Origin: Tritrichomonas foetus | Taxonomy: Eukaryota > Parabasalia > Tritrichomonadida > Tritrichomonadidae | DNA: 64,000 bases | Reading direction: 5' to 3' | Assembly (NCBI GenBank): GCA_001839685.1 | Contig: MLAK01000024.1 | Span: 71,653 to 135,652, forward strand | Part shown: one piece after another, positions 56,221 to 64,000 of the stretch | Layout of the letters: each line of letters begins with the position of its first letter | Position numbering within the stretch: position 1 is the first letter of the stretch | The notes under the pieces: model-generated | Database searches by the model: none | What the model saw: the letters and a program-made list of their open reading frames with translations, nothing else | Told to the model about the DNA's origin: nothing | Made by a program: the position numbers and the translations under genes

Positions 56221-58920
56221 ATGAAATTAATTAAACAATTGTTTGATATATGCTTTGATTATACAATGAGTAGCACTGTTCCTATTGAACGAATCAAAAT
56301 TCAATGGGCATGTAATAATCATGAAATAGCTTATAACATGGTTAGGGTATGTTTATTCTTTAATTTAACTGCAAATATATATGATTTCATCTATACGGTT
56401 ATTCAAGAAGATATGCCTTTCCCCTTCATGGCGTTCTTTTTGGATTCTCAAATGCCATCTTTTGGAACAGAAATGAAAGAATACTGTGTTGATTATTTCG
56501 ATGCAACTTTGTTTTCAAATACTATTTCTGTTGTCCGAGAATTACCTTATAAAGAACAGAAGGAATTTTTTAGGCACTTATTAACTAAATTTCCTTATCA
56601 GTTATATGTTTCACATATTAGTGTGAACACAAACGAAGCTATAATGCTTTTACAGAGTTTTGCCAATTTGAATTACACATATGAAGTTTCTTATCTTTTC
56701 GCCAAATATTCAGCAATCTTAAATTTTAATTCTTTATCTGCAATGAAAATTGCAACAAAGTATTACAGAACTGCAATTGAAATTAAACCATTAAGTGCAC
56801 AGGCATGGAGTGGATGGTCTTTTACAAACTTTCGCATTTTTATCATGTTAAAAGAATCTGATCAGCTTAACAATTCTAATGTTGGCTCTTTAAACGAATA
56901 TTATAATAAAAATGAGAATTCAAATAAAGCAGATCTAAGTGAAAATGAAGAACTTAAAGATATTGTTGAAGTTTTAGAATCTGATAAAGCACGTAAGATA
57001 TCAGAAGAAGTCTTGGCTAATGTTGAGTATAAAGATCTATATAAACCTTTAAGTGAAGCCAATCATCAATATGAGAAAAATGTCATGGAATTCCGACAAA
57101 AAATTTCTCAATTTTATCCTCAATCAAATGATCCAAACTATTATGGAGCCAATGCAATTCAAGGTCTTCTCCATGCTATTAATTTAACAACAGAAAATTC
57201 TTTAGAATATCTTTGTCAGCTTTGTTTTATTCTATTTACAATGACAAACTCCAAATTAATAACAGATGATACAATTGAAAGTATCATAAATATTCCCACA
57301 GCGAAATTATTTCTGGTTGCACCACAAATCACTTCACATATGCATCATAAAGATCCACGAATAAAAGCAATAGTATATAATTTATTAAATAACATTGGTT
57401 CAGAATACTTTCAAGAAATTTTCTTTGCTTTGAATTTGTATTCGTTAGATGGCAGCCAAATAGCCCAGGAAATTTTGTATTTTTTAAAAAATAATAATTC
57501 TCAAACACTTTATGAAGAAGTTGAAATGTTTGCTGATGGAATGATTAGATCTGCTTGTACTTGGCTTGAGGAATGGAAAAAATCACTAGAAATTATCATT
57601 CTTGATCCAGAATTAATTGATTCGATTTTACCTCCACTTTTCGAAAAATTATATCATCCAAAATGTGAATTAGACAGTTTTTTCATAAGAATTTATGGGA
57701 AAATTATTATTGATCAAATCAAAGAACTGTATGAGAAACATTCACAATCATCAATTTCTCAAATGATGATAAAAATTAAACAAATTCATGCAAGTATTAA
57801 AGATATTGTTGGTAAATTATCTGTTCTTGTTCTCCATAAAGTTTCTGAAAATTTGGCTTCCAAGCGTCATTTTGAAATGAAAGTTCCAGGTTCACATAAT
57901 GAGACAATAGATTATATTGAACCAGTAATGGATGTTCTTGGCACACAACAACATCCACGTTGTGTCACAATTGTTTCTAATCATGGGGAAAGAATCAAAT
58001 TCTTACTAAAAGGTAGTGAAGATTTAAGAATTGATGAAAGATTCATGCAATTCTTCTCTCTTGTAAATATTATCATCAAACACTCCCGATCTCTAGAAGG
58101 ATTAATTGTTGCTCATTATCCAGTTATTCCACTCGCTATAAATTCTGGATTAATAAAATTTTATACTATTTCTGTAACTTTTCATCAAATGATTCTTGAA
58201 GCAAGGAAAATTTATAATATTCCATATTCAATTGAATCAATAATTGAAGATGATTATTGTGGAAATTTGTCTTTGAAATTAAACAGTTTACAGAAATTTG
58301 AGTTGTTTAATTTAGTTGCTGATAAATGTAAAGCTTATGAGCTTGCTGATATTACTTCACGATATTCACCAAGTTCTGTAGCACATTTAGCAAAGCGTGC
58401 AATGTTCACTCGAACAACTGCTATTATGTCTATTATTGGGTATATTATTGGGCTTGGTGATCGACATCCAAGTAACATAATGATTCAAAAATCATCAGGC
58501 AGTATCATTCATATTGATTTCGGTGATGCTTTTGAATCAACTATATTAAGAAGTAGTTTTCCTGAAAAGGTTCCATTCAGAATGACTCGAATGTTTATGA
58601 ATGCAATTGAAGGAAATGTCACTGATGGACTCTTTGAAAAAACCTGTATTGAATTAATGAAATTATTGAGGAAAAAAAGATCTACTTTATCTTCACAATT
58701 AACCATTTTTTTACAAGAACCTCTGGAATTCAGCAGAGAAGAAACAGACGAGAAACGAAAGTATATAATTGATAGAATCAATTTAAAATTAAATGGAAAA
58801 GAATTTGGTGATGGAAAAAGTGAATCCACTGTTGAAGACCAGGTTCGAATACTCATAAATGAAGCAATAAATCCACAAAATTATTGCCAACATTATCCAG
58901 GGTGGTGTCCCTATTGGTAA
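56221..58920 (+). CDS. TOR: TOR kinase, C-terminal part: FAT, FRB, PI3K-like kinase and FATC
   Basis: 899 aa from an internal ATG, in the same frame as the upstream part. FAT helices (SAQAWSGWSFTNF at about 195-207), FRB-like domain (about 440-535), kinase domain with FLLKGSEDLRIDERFMQFF, GLGDRHPSNIM and HIDFGDAFE, and a C-terminal FATC ending QHYPGWCPYW, diagnostic of TOR. All kinase residues are kept, so it looks active. In the FRB the Trp of the rapamycin pocket (LTQAWDLYY in human) is His and the following Phe is Val. Without read-through this piece would need its own promoter or reinitiation; no Inr is seen just before 56221. Stop lies in TAAA. Confidence 0.94.
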   Translation: MKLIKQLFDICFDYTMSSTVPIERIKIQWACNNHEIAYNMVRVCLFFNLTANIYDFIYTVIQEDMPFPFMAFFLDSQMPSFGTEMKEYCVDYFDATLFSNTISVVRELPYKEQKEFFRHLLTKFPYQLYVSHISVNTNEAIMLLQSFANLNYTYEVSYLFAKYSAILNFNSLSAMKIATKYYRTAIEIKPLSAQAWSGWSFTNFRIFIMLKESDQLNNSNVGSLNEYYNKNENSNKADLSENEELKDIVEVLESDKARKISEEVLANVEYKDLYKPLSEANHQYEKNVMEFRQKISQFYPQSNDPNYYGANAIQGLLHAINLTTENSLEYLCQLCFILFTMTNSKLITDDTIESIINIPTAKLFLVAPQITSHMHHKDPRIKAIVYNLLNNIGSEYFQEIFFALNLYSLDGSQIAQEILYFLKNNNSQTLYEEVEMFADGMIRSACTWLEEWKKSLEIIILDPELIDSILPPLFEKLYHPKCELDSFFIRIYGKIIIDQIKELYEKHSQSSISQMMIKIKQIHASIKDIVGKLSVLVLHKVSENLASKRHFEMKVPGSHNETIDYIEPVMDVLGTQQHPRCVTIVSNHGERIKFLLKGSEDLRIDERFMQFFSLVNIIIKHSRSLEGLIVAHYPVIPLAINSGLIKFYTISVTFHQMILEARKIYNIPYSIESIIEDDYCGNLSLKLNSLQKFELFNLVADKCKAYELADITSRYSPSSVAHLAKRAMFTRTTAIMSIIGYIIGLGDRHPSNIMIQKSSGSIIHIDFGDAFESTILRSSFPEKVPFRMTRMFMNAIEGNVTDGLFEKTCIELMKLLRKKRSTLSSQLTIFLQEPLEFSREETDEKRKYIIDRINLKLNGKEFGDGKSESTVEDQVRILINEAINPQNYCQHYPGWCPYW

Positions 58921-59115
58921 AAGAAATTCCCGAATATAGCATCGAATATCACATTATTAATTTTTTTTTAAATGAAACAAAATTTAAATGATTGACTATT
59001 TAATATAGTATTTATCATTAGATTCTTTTATTGATAGTATTATTTTAATAACATTTTCGCATCAGCAATTTTTTTTTAATCTTTTAATCTTTTTTGCTGG
59101 ATTATAATTATGGTC
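58921..59115. other. Short intergenic between TOR and PX genes
   Basis: T-rich 3' flanks, no gene. Confidence 0.4.
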
Positions 59116-59547
59116 TTACTTTTCTGAGTTCAATTCAGAGATAGCAAAGAAATCTTGAACATATGGTATTTGCAAAATACCAGGAATTTTTGTAATCCCT
59201 TCCAAAAACAATTTCAATCCTTTTTCTCTTTCTTGTACAAAACTTGGATCATTATTCCATAGATACCTTTTGGGTGGAAATGCAGGAAGATTTATATCGT
59301 CTCCGATCATTATTCGAAGTTGTTTGTCAAATTGATCAAGGACAGAATATCTTGTTATTAATTTGTGAACAAGTACTTCATCTTCATTCTTTTGAATACC
59401 AATTTGCAATTCGTAAACAGTTGCTTTAACTGCATAATCATATCTATGCCTTTCTATCGTTATATACATTGATGGCTTACATGCTGACATGTGGAGTTGC
59501 GAGTATTTGCTCTGTTGGAGATCTTTGATTTTCACAATCGATGTCAT
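59116..59547 (-). CDS. PX (phox homology) domain protein
   Basis: 143 aa, little more than one PX domain (about 20-140). Seen: RY in ITRYSVLDQF (the Arg-Tyr that contacts the 3-phosphate and base of the pocket), LPAFPPKRYLWNNDPSFVQE (Pro-rich loop PPK), and EREKGLKLFLEGI with the conserved Arg replaced in part by Lys/Glu, then VQDFFAIS at the end. PX domains bind phosphoinositides such as PI3P on endosomes. The protein lacks a BAR or other domain, so it is like a minimal sorting nexin. Inr-like TCAATG overlaps the start. Convergent with TOR. Confidence 0.88.
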   Translation of the reverse strand: MTSIVKIKDLQQSKYSQLHMSACKPSMYITIERHRYDYAVKATVYELQIGIQKNEDEVLVHKLITRYSVLDQFDKQLRIMIGDDINLPAFPPKRYLWNNDPSFVQEREKGLKLFLEGITKIPGILQIPYVQDFFAISELNSEK

Positions 59548-60174
59548 TGATCTATATAAATTTTGATTTTCTTTGCGTCACCATTATTAAAAAAAATAAA
59601 CAATTTAAAATTGTGTGCGGGGATTTTGAAAAAGTTTCAAACAGAAAATTTAATTGGAGGTTTCTGTTTAATTTCTTTCAATATCTTTCGTTTTTTTAGT
59701 GAAAAATTTTATTATATCAAATATCTGATCAATTTTTGACTACTTTATGGAAATTGAGTTTAGCTGAACTATCAAAAATCTGTTCGTAATTGAATGACTA
59801 TCTCATCAATAAAAAGTTTTGGCTATCAAAATCTGTCAAAATTTAGTTTTAGGTTTTTGGCGAATTAATGAAGTATTGGTGTAGAGAAACTTCAATATAA
59901 AATGAATGCATTCATAATACAAGAAACAATTTCTATTATTAGCTATCCATATCAAAGTATATTTAGGAAATTTCTGGTTTTTTCAAGATGCTTAGTGATT
60001 TTATCGATTCAGAAAAAGTTTACTATCAGTTATTTGTCCCATCAAAAAGTTTTCATCTAAAACTGATCTTTTTCTCGAATAATTTTCTGGAGTTTATAGG
60101 TATTAATAAATGAATAACTGAATGACCATATATGAATTTAAAACTTAGCGCAAATTGTCATGTTAACGTAAGAA
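59548..60174. other. Intergenic, divergent promoters
   Basis: AT-rich; the right end holds TCATCT before the coiled-coil gene. No gene seen. Confidence 0.4.
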
Positions 60175-60180
60175 TCATCT
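60175..60180 (+). promoter_or_regulatory. Inr (TCATCT) of the coiled-coil gene
   Basis: TCATCT 11-16 nt before the ATG at 60191. Confidence 0.45.
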
Positions 60181-60190
60181 TACAAAAAAA

Positions 60191-61852
60191 ATGTCGTATA
60201 TTTATTCCTACAAAGTGCCTCAATCAAAACGAACAAGAGCAACACAAACACCAACAAAATCCATTACACAAAAAAAGTCCTCAAAAAGTATTTCCACTGA
60301 CTCGTCTTTCAAAGATGATCTTCAATCATCTTCACTCGGAAGTGATTTTGGAACGCCAAAGGGTTCGCCGATGAAAACAAGAAATCCTCCTTCAGCAGCA
60401 ACCAGAAAAGTTTACACAGGGGCTGAAGGATTATTCTACGAAAAATTACTCCAAAGAGAAGAAAAACTTGCTACAGAAAAGAGGAAATTGGACCAAGCCA
60501 AACAGCTACTGATAGTGGATGCGAACGAACTTGAAAGATTGAGGAAAGCGCTTGAAGAAGAAGCTATGGAAAAAAATGGATTCTATGAGCAAATGATGAA
60601 AGACCAAACCGAGCTTGGAAGGCAGTCCCTGTATCTCCAGAAAATGGCAGCTGATCTTCAGCGCCATGTCGAGCAAGCAGAAAGGGAATTGAGTGATCTT
60701 TTAAATCATGATCGATGCGATGATGTAAAAATCCAAGAAATGATAAAAGTTCAACGAGCTAAAGTCGATAAGCTGCATGAGTTATACAATTTAATGAATA
60801 ATGAAATCATTACAATGGAAAATGACGTCATTCAAATGGAAATTAATGCTTTTGATCATAAGAAAAAAATTGAAGCTTATCATAAAATGAAAAAGCAACT
60901 TGATGTTCGAAAAATTAAAGCATTGAGTGAGAAAAGAAAGCTGATGGAATTAACAACACAAAGATCTTCTCAAATAAAACAAATGGAAAGTAATTTCGAT
61001 GCTGTTAAAAAGAGACTTGTTGATGCACAAGAAGAAAAAGATAGAATAAATAGATTGAATTCACAGTGTGATAATCGTGAAGCAGAAATTAAAAGAAAAC
61101 AAGAAGAAATCGAAAGAAGGAAAAAAGAACTTGAAGAAAAACGTAAAAATAGAATTATTACTCATAAAGAAGTTAAAGATGAAATTGCACAAAGAGAAAA
61201 AGATCTCGCCGAACATCCAATTGATCCAAACTTTAATTTACCTGCTTTTCAAAAAGAAGTTGAAAGGGAAGAAAAAACGTATCAAACCAAAGTTAATGAA
61301 TTTGAAGTGAAAAACAAGCAAGCAATTAAAACTTTGAATACACAAAAAGACAAGCTCCAAAACGATATATCTGATCTTAAAGATCTACTTGGAAAAGAAA
61401 AGAACTTAGAAGATTTAACAAAAGAACTCATAGATGAAAAAGCATCATTAGCAGAATCAAATAAAGAACTGAGTGCGAAACTATCGACATTAAATGATAT
61501 AAAAAGCAAAGTTTTAACTAGTGAAGAAATGGAAGCTAAATCCAAAGAATCTAGAAAATATCTTCTTGAAATTTCACGACTTGAAAAAGAAAATAAGAAT
61601 AAAGCAACTACTTTAGAAGATGATGAAGAACAGATTGAAGCCGAAGAAGAATCCATTAACCAAATTAAACATGATTATGAAATAGAAAAGAATATAATTA
61701 CAAAACACGAAGAAGCATTGAATCAAATGAATATTATCTTTCAACAGCAAATTGAAAAATCAAACGAAAGATATAATGTATTGGCACAGCAAATCGAAAA
61801 CAGCCAAATCAAATCGTCAAAAGAAATAAATGATAATCAACAAAACAGTTGA
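60191..61852 (+). CDS. Long coiled-coil protein
   Basis: 553 aa. Residues 1-80 are basic, Ser/Thr/Lys-rich and disordered (YKVPQSKRTRATQTPTKSIT, GTPKGSPMKTRNPPS, possible phosphorylation sites for proline-directed kinases). From about 85 to the end the protein is an almost unbroken coiled coil of heptads rich in Glu/Lys/Gln/Leu (YEKLLQREEKLATEKRKLDQ, QMESNFDAVKKRLVDAQEEK), with a Pro-containing break near 340-350 (AEHPIDPNFNLPAFQKE). Such proteins are cytoskeletal or basal-body components in flagellates. No specific family is recognised. A clear Inr precedes the start. Confidence 0.82.
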   Translation: MSYIYSYKVPQSKRTRATQTPTKSITQKKSSKSISTDSSFKDDLQSSSLGSDFGTPKGSPMKTRNPPSAATRKVYTGAEGLFYEKLLQREEKLATEKRKLDQAKQLLIVDANELERLRKALEEEAMEKNGFYEQMMKDQTELGRQSLYLQKMAADLQRHVEQAERELSDLLNHDRCDDVKIQEMIKVQRAKVDKLHELYNLMNNEIITMENDVIQMEINAFDHKKKIEAYHKMKKQLDVRKIKALSEKRKLMELTTQRSSQIKQMESNFDAVKKRLVDAQEEKDRINRLNSQCDNREAEIKRKQEEIERRKKELEEKRKNRIITHKEVKDEIAQREKDLAEHPIDPNFNLPAFQKEVEREEKTYQTKVNEFEVKNKQAIKTLNTQKDKLQNDISDLKDLLGKEKNLEDLTKELIDEKASLAESNKELSAKLSTLNDIKSKVLTSEEMEAKSKESRKYLLEISRLEKENKNKATTLEDDEEQIEAEEESINQIKHDYEIEKNIITKHEEALNQMNIIFQQQIEKSNERYNVLAQQIENSQIKSSKEINDNQQNS

Positions 61853-62295
61853 TCTAAACTTCTGTCATTACCCGCTTACCGAAGGAAAGGAGTCTTTATA
61901 TGAAGACGATTTGGGAAAAAAAAGTCGTTAAATTATTGGTATCTCTTCATATTCTTAAATGCATTCTAATTGTGAGTTGAAAATTGTGATTTCATAACGC
62001 CAATAGTTGAGTACACGACTATTCCAAACGATCATTTACGAAGAGATGTGTGATTGATTTACATACCAATAAAAACCTTCATCAGACAAGCCGATGCCTG
62101 AATGGTAAAAAAAGTACGATTGCCAGGTTGATGAAAAACCTGTTGGCGGCAAAAATCTAAAAAATTGGTTGAGCGAATTTTGACTACTTGTGAACAAAAA
62201 TATATGATAGCAAACAAACAAACATAACTAAAATAAAAAATGGCCTAGATATCACTTATAAAAGACTTTTATATACAATATACAACATATATATA
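61853..62295. other. Intergenic between convergent genes
   Basis: A minus frame at 62036-62218 without ATG reads protein-like (NSLNQFFRFLPPTGFSSTWQ, GIGLSDEGFYWY) and may be a relic. Nothing else seen. Confidence 0.35.
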
Positions 62296-63402
62296 TTATT
62301 TTGAATCTCGTCTTTGTATTTTTGCCCAAAGAACACATCTTCGGTCACACTTTATAGAATAAGCATTGGGGATGAGTTGCTTCGTCATTATTGGGAGAGT
62401 GCGAATTTTTGTCGAAAATGATTTCTTGATCGTGGTCCCAATGCAATTCATTAAAATTTTTAGCATTATGCTCATATTTTCGTCTTTTTCTTCCATCAGC
62501 GCCTGCACTTTTTCCTTTGAGTAGCCAATGTTTTCCATATATTTGTAGATCTCTGCCATGTTGGAGTAGAACTTGGATCGATACAGCGGGGGAGTGATTG
62601 GATTGTATCCAAAGAAAGGATGTTCAAGAACTTGGTCAATGTCAAAACGATAAAAAGCATCTTTACATAAACAGCCAACAATCAAATCTGATAAGAGAGG
62701 ATCAATATTTGATGGAATAATGACTTCATGATTGACGATTTTTTGATATAAAGATTGAATATTGTTTGTTTCGTCGTAGAAAGGAAACTTCAAAGTTGCT
62801 AAGAGGAAGGATAAAATCCCAAAACTCCAAATGTCTGTCTTCGCTGAATATTTGTCGCCTTTGATCATTTCGGGTGACGCATAAATTGGTGAACCACAAC
62901 GCGTACAACAATACGAGCCAAGTCGAGTGCTTAAACCAAAGTCAGCAAGTTTAACTTTATCATTGATATCAAATAATATATTCTCTGGTTTCAGGTCGCG
63001 ATGAATGATCTTTTTCTCACAATGAAGATATTTCAACGCACTTGCAACTTGGAATAAAATAGCACGAATTTGCTCATTCGAGAAAGGGTAATTGGTACTT
63101 CGAATCATATCTGCTAAACTTCCTTTTTCTGCAAACTCAAGAGAAAGATACATATTTTCGTCGTCTTCAAAAGATTCATAGAAAGTGATGATATTTGGGA
63201 AATTAATATCACGCATTAATTCTATTTCACGTTTCAAAGAAATAATTTGTTTCTCAGTTAATTCGGCCTTTTTAATTGTCTTCATTGCGACAGGGAGCTT
63301 TAAAGTTGTGTGTACCGCCTTAAAGACGCAAGATGTTGATCCTTCACCGCACTGGTCAATGATCCGGTAGTTTCGAACCCTTTGAATCTTTTGGACCATC
63401 AT
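62296..63402 (-). CDS. CAMKL-type Ser/Thr protein kinase
   Basis: 368 aa. Intact kinase domain about 12-265: glycine loop GEGSTSCVF (19-27), Lys41 (VAMKTI), HRDLKPEN (134-141), DFG (154-156), CGSPIYASPEM activation end, WSFGILSFLLATLKFPF. After it, MAEIYKYMENIGYSKEKVQA resembles the UBA-like domain of AMPK/MARK kinases, making this a third member of the type in the window. The short basic C terminus ends CVLWAKIQRRDSK. Cytosolic signalling kinase; substrates unknown. Two adjacent ATGs at the start (MM); either may be used. No Inr is evident right upstream. Confidence 0.94.
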   Translation of the reverse strand: MMVQKIQRVRNYRIIDQCGEGSTSCVFKAVHTTLKLPVAMKTIKKAELTEKQIISLKREIELMRDINFPNIITFYESFEDDENMYLSLEFAEKGSLADMIRSTNYPFSNEQIRAILFQVASALKYLHCEKKIIHRDLKPENILFDINDKVKLADFGLSTRLGSYCCTRCGSPIYASPEMIKGDKYSAKTDIWSFGILSFLLATLKFPFYDETNNIQSLYQKIVNHEVIIPSNIDPLLSDLIVGCLCKDAFYRFDIDQVLEHPFFGYNPITPPLYRSKFYSNMAEIYKYMENIGYSKEKVQALMEEKDENMSIMLKILMNCIGTTIKKSFSTKIRTLPIMTKQLIPNAYSIKCDRRCVLWAKIQRRDSK

Positions 63403-63948
63403 CGAGAAATATTTGTTTTTTTATTTTCTTTTTTATTTTTTTATCTATATATTTTTGTGTTGATTTATTTCAGATTAACTTCACAAATTATAAAATCATT
63501 TGAAAATTCTGAATGAAATGAAGATCTAATCCTTTAATTCTGAGAAATAAAATTCTTTAACATATAGAAAAAAATGGATGAAATTCTGTGAAGAATAAAG
63601 AAAGAAATTTGCTAATTCAAATATTTTATGATAGATAAATGGTTTTGTTTAGTTATTATAAGGTTATTATCAAGGCCAGCTCAGGGGTCGATGTTTAAAA
63701 ATCATGTTAGGGATTTTGGCGAAAAAACTTTCCCGAAGATCAAGGAGAAGGTAAGCAATTAGTTTTTTGCGTGAATGCATGGTTATAAATTTTTTCAAAA
63801 CATATATTTTCAAATTATCATTTTTCAATACATTCATTATGTGATTATTCAAAATTTTGTGTTAGGTTTTGTTATATCTAATATAGATGTTTATTTTTAT
63901 ACCTTTACATTAATCAATATTAATATTTGGGATATTACTAGTGTTGTT
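63403..63948. other. Intergenic, no gene seen
   Basis: AT-rich. A 60-codon minus frame at 63670-63852 is not recognised. The GC-rich repeat begins after it. Confidence 0.35.
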
Positions 63949-64000
63949 GACCGGTCATTGACCGCTTCTAACGGTCAATTGACCGGACCGGACCGGACCG
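63949..64000. repeat. GC-rich inverted repeat running into (GGACC)n pentamer at the window edge
   Basis: 63949-63964 and 63972-63988 are imperfect reverse complements (GACCGGTCATTGACCG against CGGTCAATTGACCGGACC). They are followed by GGACC units to the end of the window. The composition differs sharply from the AT-rich surroundings, suggesting the edge of a satellite, minisatellite or terminal part of another mobile element. Confidence 0.7.

Noticed and set aside
51811..58920. Programmed split of TOR into two genes
   Set aside because: The two parts are in the same frame with only one stop and four codons between them, and no Inr is seen before the second ATG. A nonsense change is simpler, though not proven.

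Overview
The window reads as a gene-dense, AT-rich piece of a parabasalid (trichomonad) nuclear genome. The reasons: long intronless open frames coding typical eukaryotic proteins (TOR kinase, PWP2, RNA polymerase I/III subunit AC40, RBR and SP-RING ligases, USP7-like protein, GAF-PDE, ARMC3-like flagellar protein); very short 5' leaders; a TCA-type initiator (Inr) within about 20 nt of many start codons; and relics of the large trichomonad ankyrin-repeat families between genes. A Tritrichomonas-like species would fit, but the species is a guess. I see no introns, tRNA, rRNA or CRISPR.

Layout. 1-9.8 kb: a partial C2-like gene at the left edge (-), a short-chain dehydrogenase (-), two convergent AMPK/MARK-type kinases with an ankyrin relic between them, the first copy of a 1.1 kb DNA transposon, and a PIAS/Siz-type SUMO ligase (-) with a frame-shifting 41-bp insertion near its N terminus. 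10-20.3 kb: a USP7-like protein whose catalytic Cys is Phe, a NEK kinase (-) head-to-head with a (KQKELE)n protein, a 19-bp minisatellite, AC40 (-) with a ferredoxin-like Cys pattern, and an ARM-like protein. 20.8-31 kb: the second transposon copy, a PDE with four GAF-like domains, a small predicted myristoylated/palmitoylated protein, a degenerate AAA+ (MoxR-like) protein, and a DPE2-like GH77 protein with three CBM20 domains but degraded catalytic residues. 31-44 kb: a large secreted protein, a Grp170/Hsp70-like ER protein (-), an ARMC3-like protein (-), a decayed ankyrin gene (-) and PWP2 (-). 44-51 kb: a poly-Asn protein, an Ariadne RBR ligase, a serpin (-) and a pseudogene with two nonsense codons (-). 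51.8-64 kb: a TOR kinase split by one in-frame TGA, a PX protein (-), a coiled-coil protein, another CAMKL-type kinase (-), and a GC-rich pentamer repeat at the right edge.

The genes are independent transcription units, not operons. Several belong to nutrient and signalling control (TOR, AMPK-like kinases, cyclic-nucleotide PDE, polyglucan-binding protein), ubiquitin/SUMO control (RBR, SP-RING, USP7-like) and ribosome production (PWP2, AC40).

The main theme of the hunt is loss of catalytic residues in otherwise intact genes (USP7-like, GH77, AAA+, SDR, one kinase glycine loop), plus one nonsense codon in TOR and a well-bounded, recently mobile non-autonomous transposon with 8-bp target duplications that still carries fragments of an ancestral ORF. 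I found no single new multi-gene system.
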